Source: CAYUAI01 sp964442745
Lineage (GTDB): Bacteria; Pseudomonadota; Gammaproteobacteria; S012-40
DNA: 11,776 nt
Direction: 5' to 3'
NCBI GenBank assembly: GCA_964442745.1
Contig: CAYUAI010000111.1
Coordinates: 1-11,776 of the forward strand
Position 1 is the stretch's first letter. Each line of letters begins with the position of its first letter. The notes under the pieces were generated by a model. That model made no database searches and was not told the DNA's origin. It saw only the letters and a list, made by a program, of their open reading frames with translations. Below are positions 1 through 7,108 of this stretch, in pieces. A program made the position numbers and the translations under genes.

Positions 1-1391
1 TTATTATGGTGCTGGTATTTTTTAGCAGTCTGCTGTTGAATAAAAAATTTACCGGAATGCAATTATTGTCATTAGCATTGATCGCCGTTTTATTCATCGA
101 TCCGCATTCGGTGATGTCCATGGGGTTCTGGTTATCTTTTGTGGCCGTAGCGATTATTTTTTATGGGGTGAGTGGCCGTTTGCGATTCACTAACGGTTGG
201 CAGTGGGTGCGTGTACAATGGATGATTGCACTGGGTTTAATGCCGTTTATATTGGTTTTTTATACGAAAGTGTCGATGTTATCGCCGATCGCTAACATGA
301 TGGCGGTGCCTTGGGTGAGTTTTGTGGTGGTGCCGTTCACCTTGGCTGGCCTACTTTTAATGCAATTTTTGCCAAGTTTTGCCTCCTTTATTTTAACCAT
401 CGCGAGTGATTGTTTATGGTTGTTATGGTTTCCGATGAGCTATATCGCCGATTTTGATCAGGCACTTTGGCAACAACACCGTCCGGTGGGGTGGTCGCTA
501 GTATTAGGGATGGTTGGGGTGCTGTGGTTGTTGGCGCCTAAGGGGGTGCCGAATCGTTGGTTAGGGATTTGTTGGTTGTTACCGATGTTTCTGGTGAAAC
601 CTAAAGCATTCGATGACGAGGCATTGATTTTTACGCTATTAGATGTTGGGCAAGGCTTATCGGCCGTGGTACAGACTAAAAATCATGTGTTGGTATTTGA
701 TACTGGGCGGCGTTATAGCTCAAGGTTTGATATTGGCGAATCGGTTATCGTTCCGTACTTGAGACAAGCCGGTTGGTCGACCATTGATACGTTAATTGTT
801 AGTCATGGTGATGCGGATCATATTGGGGGTCTAGAAGGTGTCACAACAAATATTCCAGTGCAACAAATTTTAACCAGCGTGCCGGGAAAAGTGGTGAATG
901 ACCAAGTGATGCTATGTCAAAAAGGGCAGACTTGGGTTTGGGATGACGTGTATTTTGAAATGCTGCACCCGCTGGGCGAGAGTGAAAAAAAAAGGAATAA
1001 CGATTCTTGTGTGTTAAAGATCACGGCGGCTGGCATCAGTTTTTTGTTGACCGGGGATATTGAAAAATCCGCCGAAAAGCAATTGTTACAGCACAGCGCG
1101 TTTGAGATACAGGCGACTGTTTTAGTGGCCCCACATCATGGCAGTAATACCTCGTCTACAGCGGCTTTTATTCGCGTGGTGTCCCCGCAGTTTGCATTAT
1201 TTCCCGTGGGTTATCGCAACCGGTTTGGATTTCCTAAGGCGAGGGTGGTGGCTCGTTATCAGCAGCAGCAGGTGAGGTTGTACGATACGGCTTCACATGG
1301 TGCTATTACATTTTTAGTGGATGCCCAGGGATTGCAAGGGCCGTATTTGTATCGGCCAATGACTCAGCGTTATTGGCAGAGCGAAAAATGA
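1..1391 (+). CDS. comEC: ComEC/Rec2 DNA-uptake channel protein, 3' part (5'-truncated by window edge)
   Basis: The frame is open from the first base (first full codon at 3), so the first ATG at 6 is probably internal. ComEC is the inner-membrane channel that takes single-stranded DNA into the cytoplasm during natural transformation. About 460 residues are visible, against roughly 750 in typical members, so about 290 N-terminal residues are outside the window. Counting from the ATG at 6, residues 1-195 are strongly hydrophobic competence-domain helices. Residues 205-450 are the metallo-beta-lactamase-like domain: DVGQG at 213-217, DTG at 232-234, the metal-binding-type SHGDADH at 266-272, TGD at 349-351 and APHHGS at 375-380. 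The key metal-ligand motifs look intact. Its stop forms an ATGA overlap with a decayed frame downstream. An A9 run lies at 985-993, inside codons 327-330. Family assignment is confident; activity in transformation is inferred. Confidence 0.95.
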   Translation, partial: IMVLVFFSSLLLNKKFTGMQLLSLALIAVLFIDPHSVMSMGFWLSFVAVAIIFYGVSGRLRFTNGWQWVRVQWMIALGLMPFILVFYTKVSMLSPIANMMAVPWVSFVVVPFTLAGLLLMQFLPSFASFILTIASDCLWLLWFPMSYIADFDQALWQQHRPVGWSLVLGMVGVLWLLAPKGVPNRWLGICWLLPMFLVKPKAFDDEALIFTLLDVGQGLSAVVQTKNHVLVFDTGRRYSSRFDIGESVIVPYLRQAGWSTIDTLIVSHGDADHIGGLEGVTTNIPVQQILTSVPGKVVNDQVMLCQKGQTWVWDDVYFEMLHPLGESEKKRNNDSCVLKITAAGISFLLTGDIEKSAEKQLLQHSAFEIQATVLVAPHHGSNTSSTAAFIRVVSPQFALFPVGYRNRFGFPKARVVARYQQQQVRLYDTASHGAITFLVDAQGLQGPYLYRPMTQRYWQSEK

Positions 1392-1655
1392 TCGTTTTGT
1401 CGCTGGTATTGGGGTTTGTCCCAGCGCTGGGCTTGTGCCGGTGTGCTTGATTGTGCTAAAAGCATCGTCATTATTAAGGAGAGTTATTGGCTTCACCGCT
1501 GGTGTTGCATGGGTATTTTATTGAGGGAATTCAGTATAGCGCTTATAAACGGAAAGTCTTTTGCAGGGGGAGTGGTTCACTGGGCATTAAAAAGTTGCCG
1601 CGTCGCTGAAAGCGGTCGTTGGGTCGTGTACTTTGTGATGAGATCCATTGAATAG
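1388..1655 (+). pseudogene. Possible decayed membrane-protein ORF after comEC
   Basis: No intact gene fills this stretch, but it reads like a broken one. An ATG at 1388 overlaps the comEC stop (ATGA) and encodes a hydrophobic start, MIVLSLVLGFVPALGL, before a stop at 1448. The next frame (positions congruent to 1 mod 3) continues hydrophobically, with LVPVCLIVLKASSLLRR and then VIGFTAGVAWVFY, to a stop at 1522. The first frame then resumes with GIQYSAYKRKVF until 1607, preceded by a good Shine-Dalgarno (AAGGAGAG, 1476-1483) before a TTG at 1487. The third frame is open to a stop at 1653. By eye the composite resembles a short membrane protein, loosely like the N-terminus of ComEC proteins, but this is an impression only. 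It could equally be non-coding spacer. Confidence 0.3.
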
Positions 1656-1706
1656 AACTTAATCAAATGGGTGTATTTTTGTTAACAGATACTGTATTTA
1701 ATTAAA

Positions 1707-1733
1707 TTGCAGCCGCTTAAGGTGCCCTACAAT
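1707..1733 (+). promoter_or_regulatory. Candidate sigma-70 promoter for exbB-exbD
   Basis: TTGCAG at 1707-1712 and TACAAT at 1728-1733 resemble -35 and -10 boxes, but the 15-bp spacer is short. The surrounding 1670-1760 is AT-rich and free of genes, which suits a promoter. It would give a leader of about 60 nt ahead of exbB. The hexamers are seen; promoter function is inferred. Confidence 0.3.
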
Positions 1734-1798
1734 TTTAAAGAATAGCTGTGTAGTCAACGATATCAACAAATCTTAATTAAGGTGAAGGAAGATCTTGG

Positions 1799-2428
1799 AT
1801 GTTTGAGTTAGTAAAGTCTGGCGGTTGGTTAATGGTTCCAATTATTGCTTGTTCTGTCACCGCACTGGCCATTATTGCCGAACGCTTTTGGTCATTGCAG
1901 CGGAGCAAAGTGGCACCTAAACACATGGTGGCGCAAATTTATCAGATGCGACAACGAGGTCAACTGGATAGCAATGCGGTGAATTCGCTTAAGGAAAGCT
2001 CTCCCTTAGGCCGTATTTTAGCGGCGGGCTTAGCCACGCTTAAATATGACCGAGAAGTAATGAAAGAAAGTATTGAAGAGACCGGGCGGCATGTGGTTCA
2101 TGAGTTAGAGCGGTATCTCAATACGCTGGGTACCATTGCTGCCATTACCCCGTTATTGGGATTGTTAGGCACGGTGGTTGGTATGATTAAAGTGTTTACC
2201 GTGATCACGGTGCAAGGTGTTGGCAATCCTGGGGTTTTAGCGGGCGGCATTTCTGAAGCCTTGATTACCACCGCAGCGGGTTTAACGGTGGCCATACCGA
2301 CGGTGATGTTGCATCGGCATTTTCGTCGCCGGGTCGATGAATTAGTGGTAACCATGGAGCAAGAAGCGATCAAACTGGTGGAAGTGATGCATGGCCAGCG
2401 TGATGTTGCGCCGGAGCCCGCACGATGA
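1799..2428 (+). CDS. exbB: ExbB/TolQ/MotA-family proton channel subunit
   Basis: A 209-residue inner-membrane protein. ExbB and ExbD form a proton-conducting motor that passes proton motive force to TonB-type or related energy transducers. Three membrane segments are visible, at about residues 9-28, 108-133 and 150-175. The last two carry the family's conserved patterns, ITPLLGLLGTVVGM (116-129) and EALITTAAGLTVAIP (153-167), including the threonine- and glycine-rich lining. A cytoplasmic region lies between helices 1 and 2. The ATG at 1799 is preceded by GAAGGAAG, ending about 8 nt upstream, which supports this start. The stop overlaps the exbD start in ATGA, implying translational coupling. 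No tonB gene is present in the window, so the partner transducer is unknown. A Tol-type role cannot be excluded, although the position beside comEC and lipid A genes is typical of the ExbB-like pair. Confidence 0.92.
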   Translation: MFELVKSGGWLMVPIIACSVTALAIIAERFWSLQRSKVAPKHMVAQIYQMRQRGQLDSNAVNSLKESSPLGRILAAGLATLKYDREVMKESIEETGRHVVHELERYLNTLGTIAAITPLLGLLGTVVGMIKVFTVITVQGVGNPGVLAGGISEALITTAAGLTVAIPTVMLHRHFRRRVDELVVTMEQEAIKLVEVMHGQRDVAPEPAR

Positions 2429-2838
2429 ATTTTCGACCCCGTAAACAAGATGAACCCGATGTTAATTTGACACCGCTCATTGATGTTGTCTTTTTGTTGT
2501 TGATTTTTTTTATGGTATCGACCACCTTTAAACATGAATTTGAAGTGGGTATTGAATTGCCGGAATCCTCATCAGAAAAAGCCTTAGAAAATACGCCAGT
2601 CGATATTACCATTGATGCTCAGGGGCGATACTACATTGATGGCCATGAATTAATCAGTAGCAAACTTGAGACGTTGAAACAAGCGTTACGAAAAGTGGCC
2701 GGAGACAATCGTAAAATGCCAATTGTTATCAGTGCGGATTCTAAAACCCCCCATCAAGCGGTGATTACGGCGATGGATGCGGCTCGACAGCTTGGTTTCT
2801 CGCGATTAACGTTTGCCACTCAGCAGCCTTCCGAATGA
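2425..2838 (+). CDS. exbD: ExbD/TolR-family motor subunit
   Basis: A 137-residue single-pass inner-membrane protein that works with ExbB. The N-terminus is short and cytoplasmic. The hallmark VNLTPLIDVVFLLLIFFMV occupies residues 13-31, with Asp20 at the position of the essential membrane aspartate of ExbD/TolR. The periplasmic domain runs from about residue 36 to 137 and has the family pattern IDAQGRYYIDG (63-73) and a C-terminal section of alternating strand and helix. The length is normal for the family. The start overlaps exbB by 4 bp (ATGA) and has GGAG at 2413-2416 at a suitable distance. The gene ends just before a strong hairpin. It is probably co-transcribed with exbB and possibly, by read-through, with msbA. 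Confidence 0.92.
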   Translation: MNFRPRKQDEPDVNLTPLIDVVFLLLIFFMVSTTFKHEFEVGIELPESSSEKALENTPVDITIDAQGRYYIDGHELISSKLETLKQALRKVAGDNRKMPIVISADSKTPHQAVITAMDAARQLGFSRLTFATQQPSE

Positions 2839-2842
2839 GTTA

Positions 2843-2869
2843 ATAGCGCGAACATCGGGTTCGCGCTAT
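2843..2869 (+). promoter_or_regulatory. Perfect 11-bp hairpin after exbD
   Basis: ATAGCGCGAAC at 2843-2853 is perfectly complementary to GTTCGCGCTAT at 2859-2869, with a 5-nt loop (ATCGG). The stem is GC-rich and should fold strongly in RNA. There is no downstream T-tract, so it is not a canonical intrinsic terminator. It may protect the exbBD 3' end, dampen read-through into msbA, or act as a protein-binding palindrome. Its right end overlaps a TATAAT hexamer. Confidence 0.6.
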
Positions 2870-2872
2870 AAT
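2867..2872 (+). promoter_or_regulatory. TATAAT hexamer, candidate -10 box for msbA
   Basis: A perfect TATAAT sits on the right edge of the hairpin. No convincing -35 hexamer is found 16-18 bp upstream, where the GC-rich stem lies. If used, transcription would start around 2879-2881, next to an ATG at 2881. Use as a promoter is inferred and uncertain. Confidence 0.3.
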
Positions 2873-2880
2873 CCCGTCCT

Positions 2881-2958
2881 ATGAAATCGTGTGACTTAAG
2901 GAAGTGGGTTATCTATACTCTCCGTTATTCTCTGACCAACCATCAAGCCAATGTCTGA
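2881..2958 (+). CDS. Possible 25-codon leader ORF overlapping the msbA start
   Basis: An ATG at 2881 opens a 25-codon frame, beginning MKSCDLRKWVIY, whose TGA at 2956-2958 lies inside the first codons of msbA (ATGTCTGA). It has no Shine-Dalgarno, but the msbA start at 2951 has none either, so ribosomes finishing this ORF could restart at msbA. If the TATAAT at 2867 is active, the ORF would be near-leaderless. There is no recognisable attenuator-type codon run. Length and context are suggestive only, and it may be chance. Confidence 0.2.
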   Translation: MKSCDLRKWVIYTLRYSLTNHQANV

Positions 2959-4717
2959 TTCCGTTAAACCTTTAGATCTCAATGATGGGTATGTTGTGTA
3001 TGGGCGCTTGTTAAGTTATGTCAAGCCCTATTTAGCCGCCTTTATTTTTGCGATTGTTGGTATGCTGATTGTGGCGGCCACTGAAGTGGGTTTTGCTGCA
3101 TTAATGGAACCCATGTTAGATGGCAATTTTGTCGATAAAAACCCGGATACCATCATGTTGATTCCCGTATTGATTATTGGTGTGTTTTTAATCCGAGGGG
3201 TGGGCAGTTTTACCGTGACATTTTGCATGGCCTGGGTGGGGCGGCATGTTATTAAAGACCTGCGCAAAGAAATGTTTGAACATTTTTTATGTTTGCCTAC
3301 CCGCTTTTATGACAATCATGCTTCAGGTCAGTTAATTTCAAAATTGATTTATGATGCTGAACAAGTGGCCGATGCGTCAAGTCGGGCCATTACGGTATTG
3401 ATCCAGGATTCGTTGACAATTATCGGTTTATTAGCGTGGATGTTTTACATTAAGTGGCAGCTTGCGTTGTTGTTTTTAGTGTTAGGCCCGCTACTCAGTG
3501 TGTTGGTCGTGGTGGTGAATAAACGCTTGCGTCGGATTAGCAAGCGTTTGCAAAATTCAGTGGGTGATGTGACGCATATTACCCAGGAAACGATTGAAGC
3601 CCAGCGAGTCATTAAAGTTTTCGGTGGTCAAAATCACGAGCGAGAGAAGTTCATTGTGGCGAATGAAAATAATCGTCGCCAATTTATGAAGATTGTCATG
3701 ACCAATGCGGCGAGTGTGCCGATTGTTCAGCTGATGGCGGCTTGTTTGTTGGCGGGCATTGTTTATCTCGCTAGCCGGCCTGAGATTCAGGAGCAAATCA
3801 GTGTGGGGGTTTTTATGTCGTTTATTACCGCCATGTTGTTATTATTCCCGCCGTTAAAACGTTTAACGACAGTGAATGCCATTTTACAGCGAGGCATTGC
3901 GGCGTCACAAAGTATCTTTGCTTTTTTGTTAGAAGCCAAAGAAAACGATAATGGGACGAAAGTGATTGCCTCTAGCCAAGGCCGGGTTGAGTTTAATAAT
4001 GTCTGTTTTCGCTATAACCAGCAAGCGGGTGATGTATTAAACCATATCAGTTTTTCTGTATCGCCAGGTCAGGTGATTGCCTTTGTTGGCAAATCGGGCA
4101 GTGGCAAATCCACACTGGTCAGTTTGTTGCCGAGATTTTACAATATTTCACACGGTGAAATTTGTCTGGATGGGATTAACATTAATGGCATTGAATTAGC
4201 CAGTCTGCGGCAGCAAATTGCCCTAGTCAGCCAAGATATTACATTGTTTAATGATACGGTGCGACATAATATTGCTTATGGCTGCTTGGAAACGGCCAGT
4301 GAAAAACGGATTGTGCAAGCGGCGAAATATGCTCACGCCATGGAGTTCATTGAGCAATTGCCCAATGGTCTGGATACCATGGTGGGGGAGCATGGCGTCT
4401 TATTATCCGGTGGACAACGGCAACGGTTGGCCATTGCTCGGGCGATTTTAAAGGATGCGCCGGTATTAATTCTTGATGAAGCCACCTCGTCATTGGATAC
4501 TGAGTCGGAACGTTATATTCAATCGGCCTTAGAAAGTTTGATGAAATCCCGTACCACATTTGTTATCGCTCATCGATTGTCAACCATTGAACAGGCGGAT
4601 ACCATTATTGTGATGCATCAAGGAAAAATTATTGAGATGGGGAATCATCAAACCTTAATCAAGCAAGGCGGTCATTATGCGGCGCTCCACAAAATGCAAT
4701 TTCGTGAGTCATCGTGA
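2951..4717 (+). CDS. msbA: MsbA lipid A-core flippase, ABC exporter
   Basis: A 588-residue half-transporter that flips lipid A-core across the inner membrane as a homodimer using ATP. The membrane domain covers residues 20-320 and contains six hydrophobic segments, at about 28-48, 66-92, 143-165, 168-190, 252-273 and 285-302. The nucleotide-binding domain follows from about 345: Walker A GKSGSGKST (380-388), Q-loop glutamine 428, signature LSGGQRQR (485-492), Walker B VLILDE (505-510) and H-loop His541. All are intact. The N-terminal pattern LLSYVKPYLAAF and the segment SKLIYDAEQVADASS match MsbA rather than generic exporters, and the lpxK gene downstream supports the name. The ATG at 2951 is the only start after the in-frame stop at 2933, and it lacks a clear ribosome site. 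The stop forms a GTGA overlap with a decayed gene. Confidence 0.95.
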   Translation: MSDSVKPLDLNDGYVVYGRLLSYVKPYLAAFIFAIVGMLIVAATEVGFAALMEPMLDGNFVDKNPDTIMLIPVLIIGVFLIRGVGSFTVTFCMAWVGRHVIKDLRKEMFEHFLCLPTRFYDNHASGQLISKLIYDAEQVADASSRAITVLIQDSLTIIGLLAWMFYIKWQLALLFLVLGPLLSVLVVVVNKRLRRISKRLQNSVGDVTHITQETIEAQRVIKVFGGQNHEREKFIVANENNRRQFMKIVMTNAASVPIVQLMAACLLAGIVYLASRPEIQEQISVGVFMSFITAMLLLFPPLKRLTTVNAILQRGIAASQSIFAFLLEAKENDNGTKVIASSQGRVEFNNVCFRYNQQAGDVLNHISFSVSPGQVIAFVGKSGSGKSTLVSLLPRFYNISHGEICLDGININGIELASLRQQIALVSQDITLFNDTVRHNIAYGCLETASEKRIVQAAKYAHAMEFIEQLPNGLDTMVGEHGVLLSGGQRQRLAIARAILKDAPVLILDEATSSLDTESERYIQSALESLMKSRTTFVIAHRLSTIEQADTIIVMHQGKIIEMGNHQTLIKQGGHYAALHKMQFRESS

Positions 4718-5077
4718 TATCGTTGCTGAGTCAATGGTAAAAATTAATGCGTTGGCCGGTGGCTTATAGAAGTCATCTGTTCGCTATTTTATACCATGAT
4801 ATCAAAGACCGTCTGACAGGTAAGTCTCACCGTGCTAATGCTCGCTGGGGATTGGTGCGGCTTTGACATTAGCACTGCAAGCTAAATCCTTTATCGAGGC
4901 ATTATCCTGTCCCGTCGTCGCTAATTTTGATCAACTGTTGAGGCATTGGTGTCGTTTGCATGAGGCGCCTTTTACGCGACGTGCGGTGGCTGATAATAAC
5001 CGAAAAATATTTTGGACCAAGCGGCGCAAGCCTTCCAGCAAATGTCCGATTTTCTAGAGCGTGTTTTTTATTGGTGA
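4714..5077 (+). pseudogene. Decayed gene between msbA and lpxK, family unrecognised
   Basis: A GTG at 4714 overlaps the msbA stop (GTGA) and opens MISLLSQW, then meets an in-frame TAA at 4738. The same frame resumes past the stop (ATG at 4747) and reads FAILYHDIKDRLTGKSHR, then ANARWGLVRL, to a TGA at 4864. The next frame carries on with LALQAKSFIEALSCPVV, LLRHWCRLHEAPFTRR and AVADNNRKIF. Around 5001-5014, beside an A/T-run, it shifts again to DQAAQAFQQMSDFLERVFYW, ending at TGA 5075-5077, which overlaps the lpxK GTG (GTGA). Length is 364 nt; restoring two single-base deletions gives 366, exactly 122 codons including the stop. Both the ends and the arithmetic argue for a former ~121-residue coupled gene. 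I do not recognise the family. Predicted character: a small, mainly helical, basic protein. Sequencing error could account for the frameshifts but not easily for the stop as well. Confidence 0.6.
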
Positions 5078-6060
5078 AGAATTTTTTGCAGGGTATCGCT
5101 CAGTCCTGGTATAGCGAAGTACCGGTATCGATTGGCTTGAAGTGGTTTTCCAGAGTTTTTTTGATGCTGGTTAAGTTGCGGCGCTGGGCTTACCGACGAG
5201 GTATTTTAAAAACTTATCAAGCCTCGGTACCGGTGATTATCGTGGGTAACCTGACCGTGGGTGGTACCGGAAAAACACCGGTTGTGATTTGGTTAGTGAA
5301 TTGTTTGCGGCAGGCCGGTTACCATCCCGGAGTGATTAGTCGAGGTTATGGTGGGCAGGCGAAAAATTGGCCTCAACGGGTTACCGCCGACAGTGATCCA
5401 CGTTGGGTGGGGGATGAGCCGGTGTTAGTGGCCAAGCGGTGCGCTTGTCCGGTGGTGGTTGGACCCGATCGGTCTGACGATGTGCGTTGTTTGCTCACCC
5501 GCTCTCAGGTGGATGTCATCGTGTCAGATGATGGTTTACAGCACTATGCATTAGCGCGGGATATTGAAATCGTTGTGCTGGATGGCGATCGTCGATTTGG
5601 TAATCAATATTGCCTGCCGGCGGGACCGTTACGCGAGCCCTTGTCGCGTTTGCTAACGGTGCAATTTCTGTTGAATAACGGGGGGGTGCCACAACAACAA
5701 GAAATCGCGATGCGACTAAATATGCAGCAGGTGATCAATCTGTTGAACTCAGAACAGCGCCGAGATATTGCCAGTTTTGCAGGGCAAAAAGTGCATGCGG
5801 TGGCGGGTATCGGTCATCCGCAACGTTTTTTTGATCAACTTAAATCTTATAAAATCAATATAATAGAACACAAGTTTGCAGATCATTTTGATTTTACGGC
5901 CGCTCATTTCGATTGCTTGGAAAATGTGCCTGTATTAATGACCGAGAAAGATGCGGTAAAATGTTCGAGTTTCGCTAAACCTCATATGTGGTTTGTACCG
6001 GTAGAGGCGGACATCGCCGCCTCGGTCGCTGATCAAATTATTGTGCAACTGACAAATTGA
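5074..6060 (+). CDS. lpxK: Tetraacyldisaccharide 4'-kinase LpxK
   Basis: LpxK transfers phosphate from ATP to the 4' position of the tetraacyl disaccharide 1-phosphate to make lipid IVA, working at the cytoplasmic face of the inner membrane. I chose the GTG at 5074 because it overlaps the stop of the preceding decayed frame (GTGA) and gives 328 residues, the usual length. An ATG 114 bases upstream (4960) would add an unrelated tail read out of the decayed gene's frame. A membrane-associated N-terminal helix covers about residues 18-36. The P-loop-like VGNLTVGGTGKTP is at 57-69, GDEPVL at 113-118, the SDDGLQHY motif at 151-158, RRFGN and LPAGPLRE at 173-188, GIGHPQRFF at 245-253, ADHF at 269-272 and MTEKDAVKC at 289-297. 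All are hallmarks of LpxK. The start lacks a strong ribosome site, so its translation may have relied on coupling. Confidence 0.95.
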   Translation: MKNFLQGIAQSWYSEVPVSIGLKWFSRVFLMLVKLRRWAYRRGILKTYQASVPVIIVGNLTVGGTGKTPVVIWLVNCLRQAGYHPGVISRGYGGQAKNWPQRVTADSDPRWVGDEPVLVAKRCACPVVVGPDRSDDVRCLLTRSQVDVIVSDDGLQHYALARDIEIVVLDGDRRFGNQYCLPAGPLREPLSRLLTVQFLLNNGGVPQQQEIAMRLNMQQVINLLNSEQRRDIASFAGQKVHAVAGIGHPQRFFDQLKSYKINIIEHKFADHFDFTAAHFDCLENVPVLMTEKDAVKCSSFAKPHMWFVPVEADIAASVADQIIVQLTN

Positions 6061-6073
6061 CTTGGAGCCATCA

Positions 6074-6253
6074 ATGGACAATAAATTACTTGATATCTTG
6101 GTTTGCCCTATCTGTAAAAGCCCGCTACATTATAGTAAAGAGGCACAAGAATTGATTTGTCGGGCAGATCGTTTGGCCTATCCTATTCGCGATGGTATTC
6201 CCGTCATGTTGGAAGCTGAGGCACGCGAGCTAGCGGCGGATGAAGACGTGTAG
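6074..6253 (+). CDS. ycaR: YcaR / Trm112-like small protein
   Basis: A 59-residue protein of the UPF0434/Trm112-like family. It closely follows E. coli YcaR in length and pattern: MDNKLLDILVCPICKSPL at the start, CPIC at residues 11-14, a third cysteine at 29 in LICR, then RLAYPIRDGIPVML (33-46) and EARELAADE. Trm112 homologues elsewhere activate methyltransferases; the role of bacterial members is not settled. The three visible cysteines cannot form a full four-cysteine zinc site within one chain. The ATG at 6074 is preferred over the in-frame TTG at 6062 because GGAG at 6064-6067 lies 6 nt upstream and the resulting N-terminus matches the family. The gene sits 13 nt after lpxK, and its last base is the first base of the kdsB start codon, so it is surely part of the operon. 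Confidence 0.93.
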   Translation: MDNKLLDILVCPICKSPLHYSKEAQELICRADRLAYPIRDGIPVMLEAEARELAADEDV

Positions 6254-7020
6254 TGGGATTTAGTATTGTGATTCCTGCGCGTTATGGATCGTTACGTTTG
6301 CCTGCTAAACCCTTGCACGATATTCATGGAAGGTCACTTATTCAACGAGTTTGTGATTGCGCGGCAAAAAGTGATGCTCAGCATATTATTGTGGCGACAG
6401 ACGATGAACGCATCAAGGCCGCGGTGACCGATGTCGAGGTTTGCCTGACTCGCCAAGATCATCGTAGTGGCACGGATCGTCTTGCTGAAGTGGTTGACCA
6501 ATGTGGTTTTGATGATGACCATATTATTGTCAATTTGCAAGGGGATGAGCCACTGATGCCGGCGGTTGTCATTGATCAGGTTGCCAATAATTTATCGGAT
6601 CGACCGGCCATTGCGACTTCCACCGTGTGTGTACGAATCAATGAAGTGGCTGATGTCTTTGATCCAAATGTGGTAAAAGTGGTAGTTGATCAAAAGGGTT
6701 ATGCATTGTATTTTAGTCGTGCGCCGATTGCCTGGGACCGTGAAAATTTCCCATTACAAAACGATCAACCCTTGCCCATCGACGCGGCGCATTTTCGACA
6801 TATTGGTTTGTATGCTTATCGTGCAGGTTTTTTACGAAAATTTGTCCATTGGTCGGCGTGTCCGCCTGAGCGTACTGAGCTATTGGAGCAATTGAGAATT
6901 TTATGGTATGGCGAAAAAATTCACGTTGAAGAAGCGTTAGCATCGCCGGGGCCAGGGGTCGATACGGAAGTTGATTTAGATCGGGTACGCCGTATATTTG
7001 CCGCTAGCGTTGACCCTTAA
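6253..7020 (+). CDS. kdsB: CMP-Kdo synthetase (3-deoxy-manno-octulosonate cytidylyltransferase)
   Basis: KdsB couples Kdo to CMP using CTP, giving the activated sugar that is added to lipid A in the cytoplasm. At 255 residues it is of normal length. Recognisable family motifs are FSIVIPARYGSLRLPAKPL (3-21), the nucleotide-binding segment IIVATDDERI (45-54), TRQDHRSGTDRLAEV (66-80), VNLQGDEP (93-100, with the metal-binding Asp98), KGYALYFSRAPIAWDR (near 150-165), LRILWYGEKIHV and GVDTEVDLDRVR (235-246, with Asp237 as the second metal ligand). The start is a GTG that shares one base with the ycaR stop (TAGTG), an arrangement that favours re-initiation; there is no strong separate ribosome site. 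With MsbA and LpxK in the same run it forms a lipid A/Kdo cassette. Confidence 0.95.
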   Translation: MGFSIVIPARYGSLRLPAKPLHDIHGRSLIQRVCDCAAKSDAQHIIVATDDERIKAAVTDVEVCLTRQDHRSGTDRLAEVVDQCGFDDDHIIVNLQGDEPLMPAVVIDQVANNLSDRPAIATSTVCVRINEVADVFDPNVVKVVVDQKGYALYFSRAPIAWDRENFPLQNDQPLPIDAAHFRHIGLYAYRAGFLRKFVHWSACPPERTELLEQLRILWYGEKIHVEEALASPGPGVDTEVDLDRVRRIFAASVDP

Positions 7021-7063
7021 AGATAGATCTTGTGGTAAATGGCATCAATGGTCGTGATGTGGT

Positions 7064-7080
7064 GGCATGGTAAACATGCC
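7064..7080. repeat. Short inverted repeat between kdsB and the DUF2914 gene
   Basis: GGCATG (7064-7069) and CATGCC (7075-7080) pair across a 5-nt loop. The stem is only 6 bp and has no T-tract. It may be a minor RNA hairpin in the 88-nt spacer; no function can be assigned. Confidence 0.25.
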
Positions 7081-7108
7081 GGTAGTAGTTCAGAGTAGGA
7101 AAGCATGA

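Noticed and set aside
1416..1655. 79-codon plus-strand ORF between comEC and exbB
   Set aside because: It starts at a weak codon without a ribosome site, has many Trp/Cys/Arg residues and no family pattern. It is better read as one of several frames of a decayed or non-coding stretch.
2098..2612. Minus-strand ORFs over exbB and exbD
   Set aside because: They are antisense shadows of clearly conserved genes and have no domain pattern.
4960..5073. Upstream ATG extension of lpxK (38 extra residues)
   Set aside because: The extra residues are out of frame with the decayed gene and unlike any LpxK N-terminus; the GTG at 5074 gives the standard 328-residue length and a GTGA overlap.
6062..6073. 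TTG start giving ycaR four extra residues
   Set aside because: It would destroy the Shine-Dalgarno spacing; ATG 6074 matches the family N-terminus and has GGAG 6 nt upstream.
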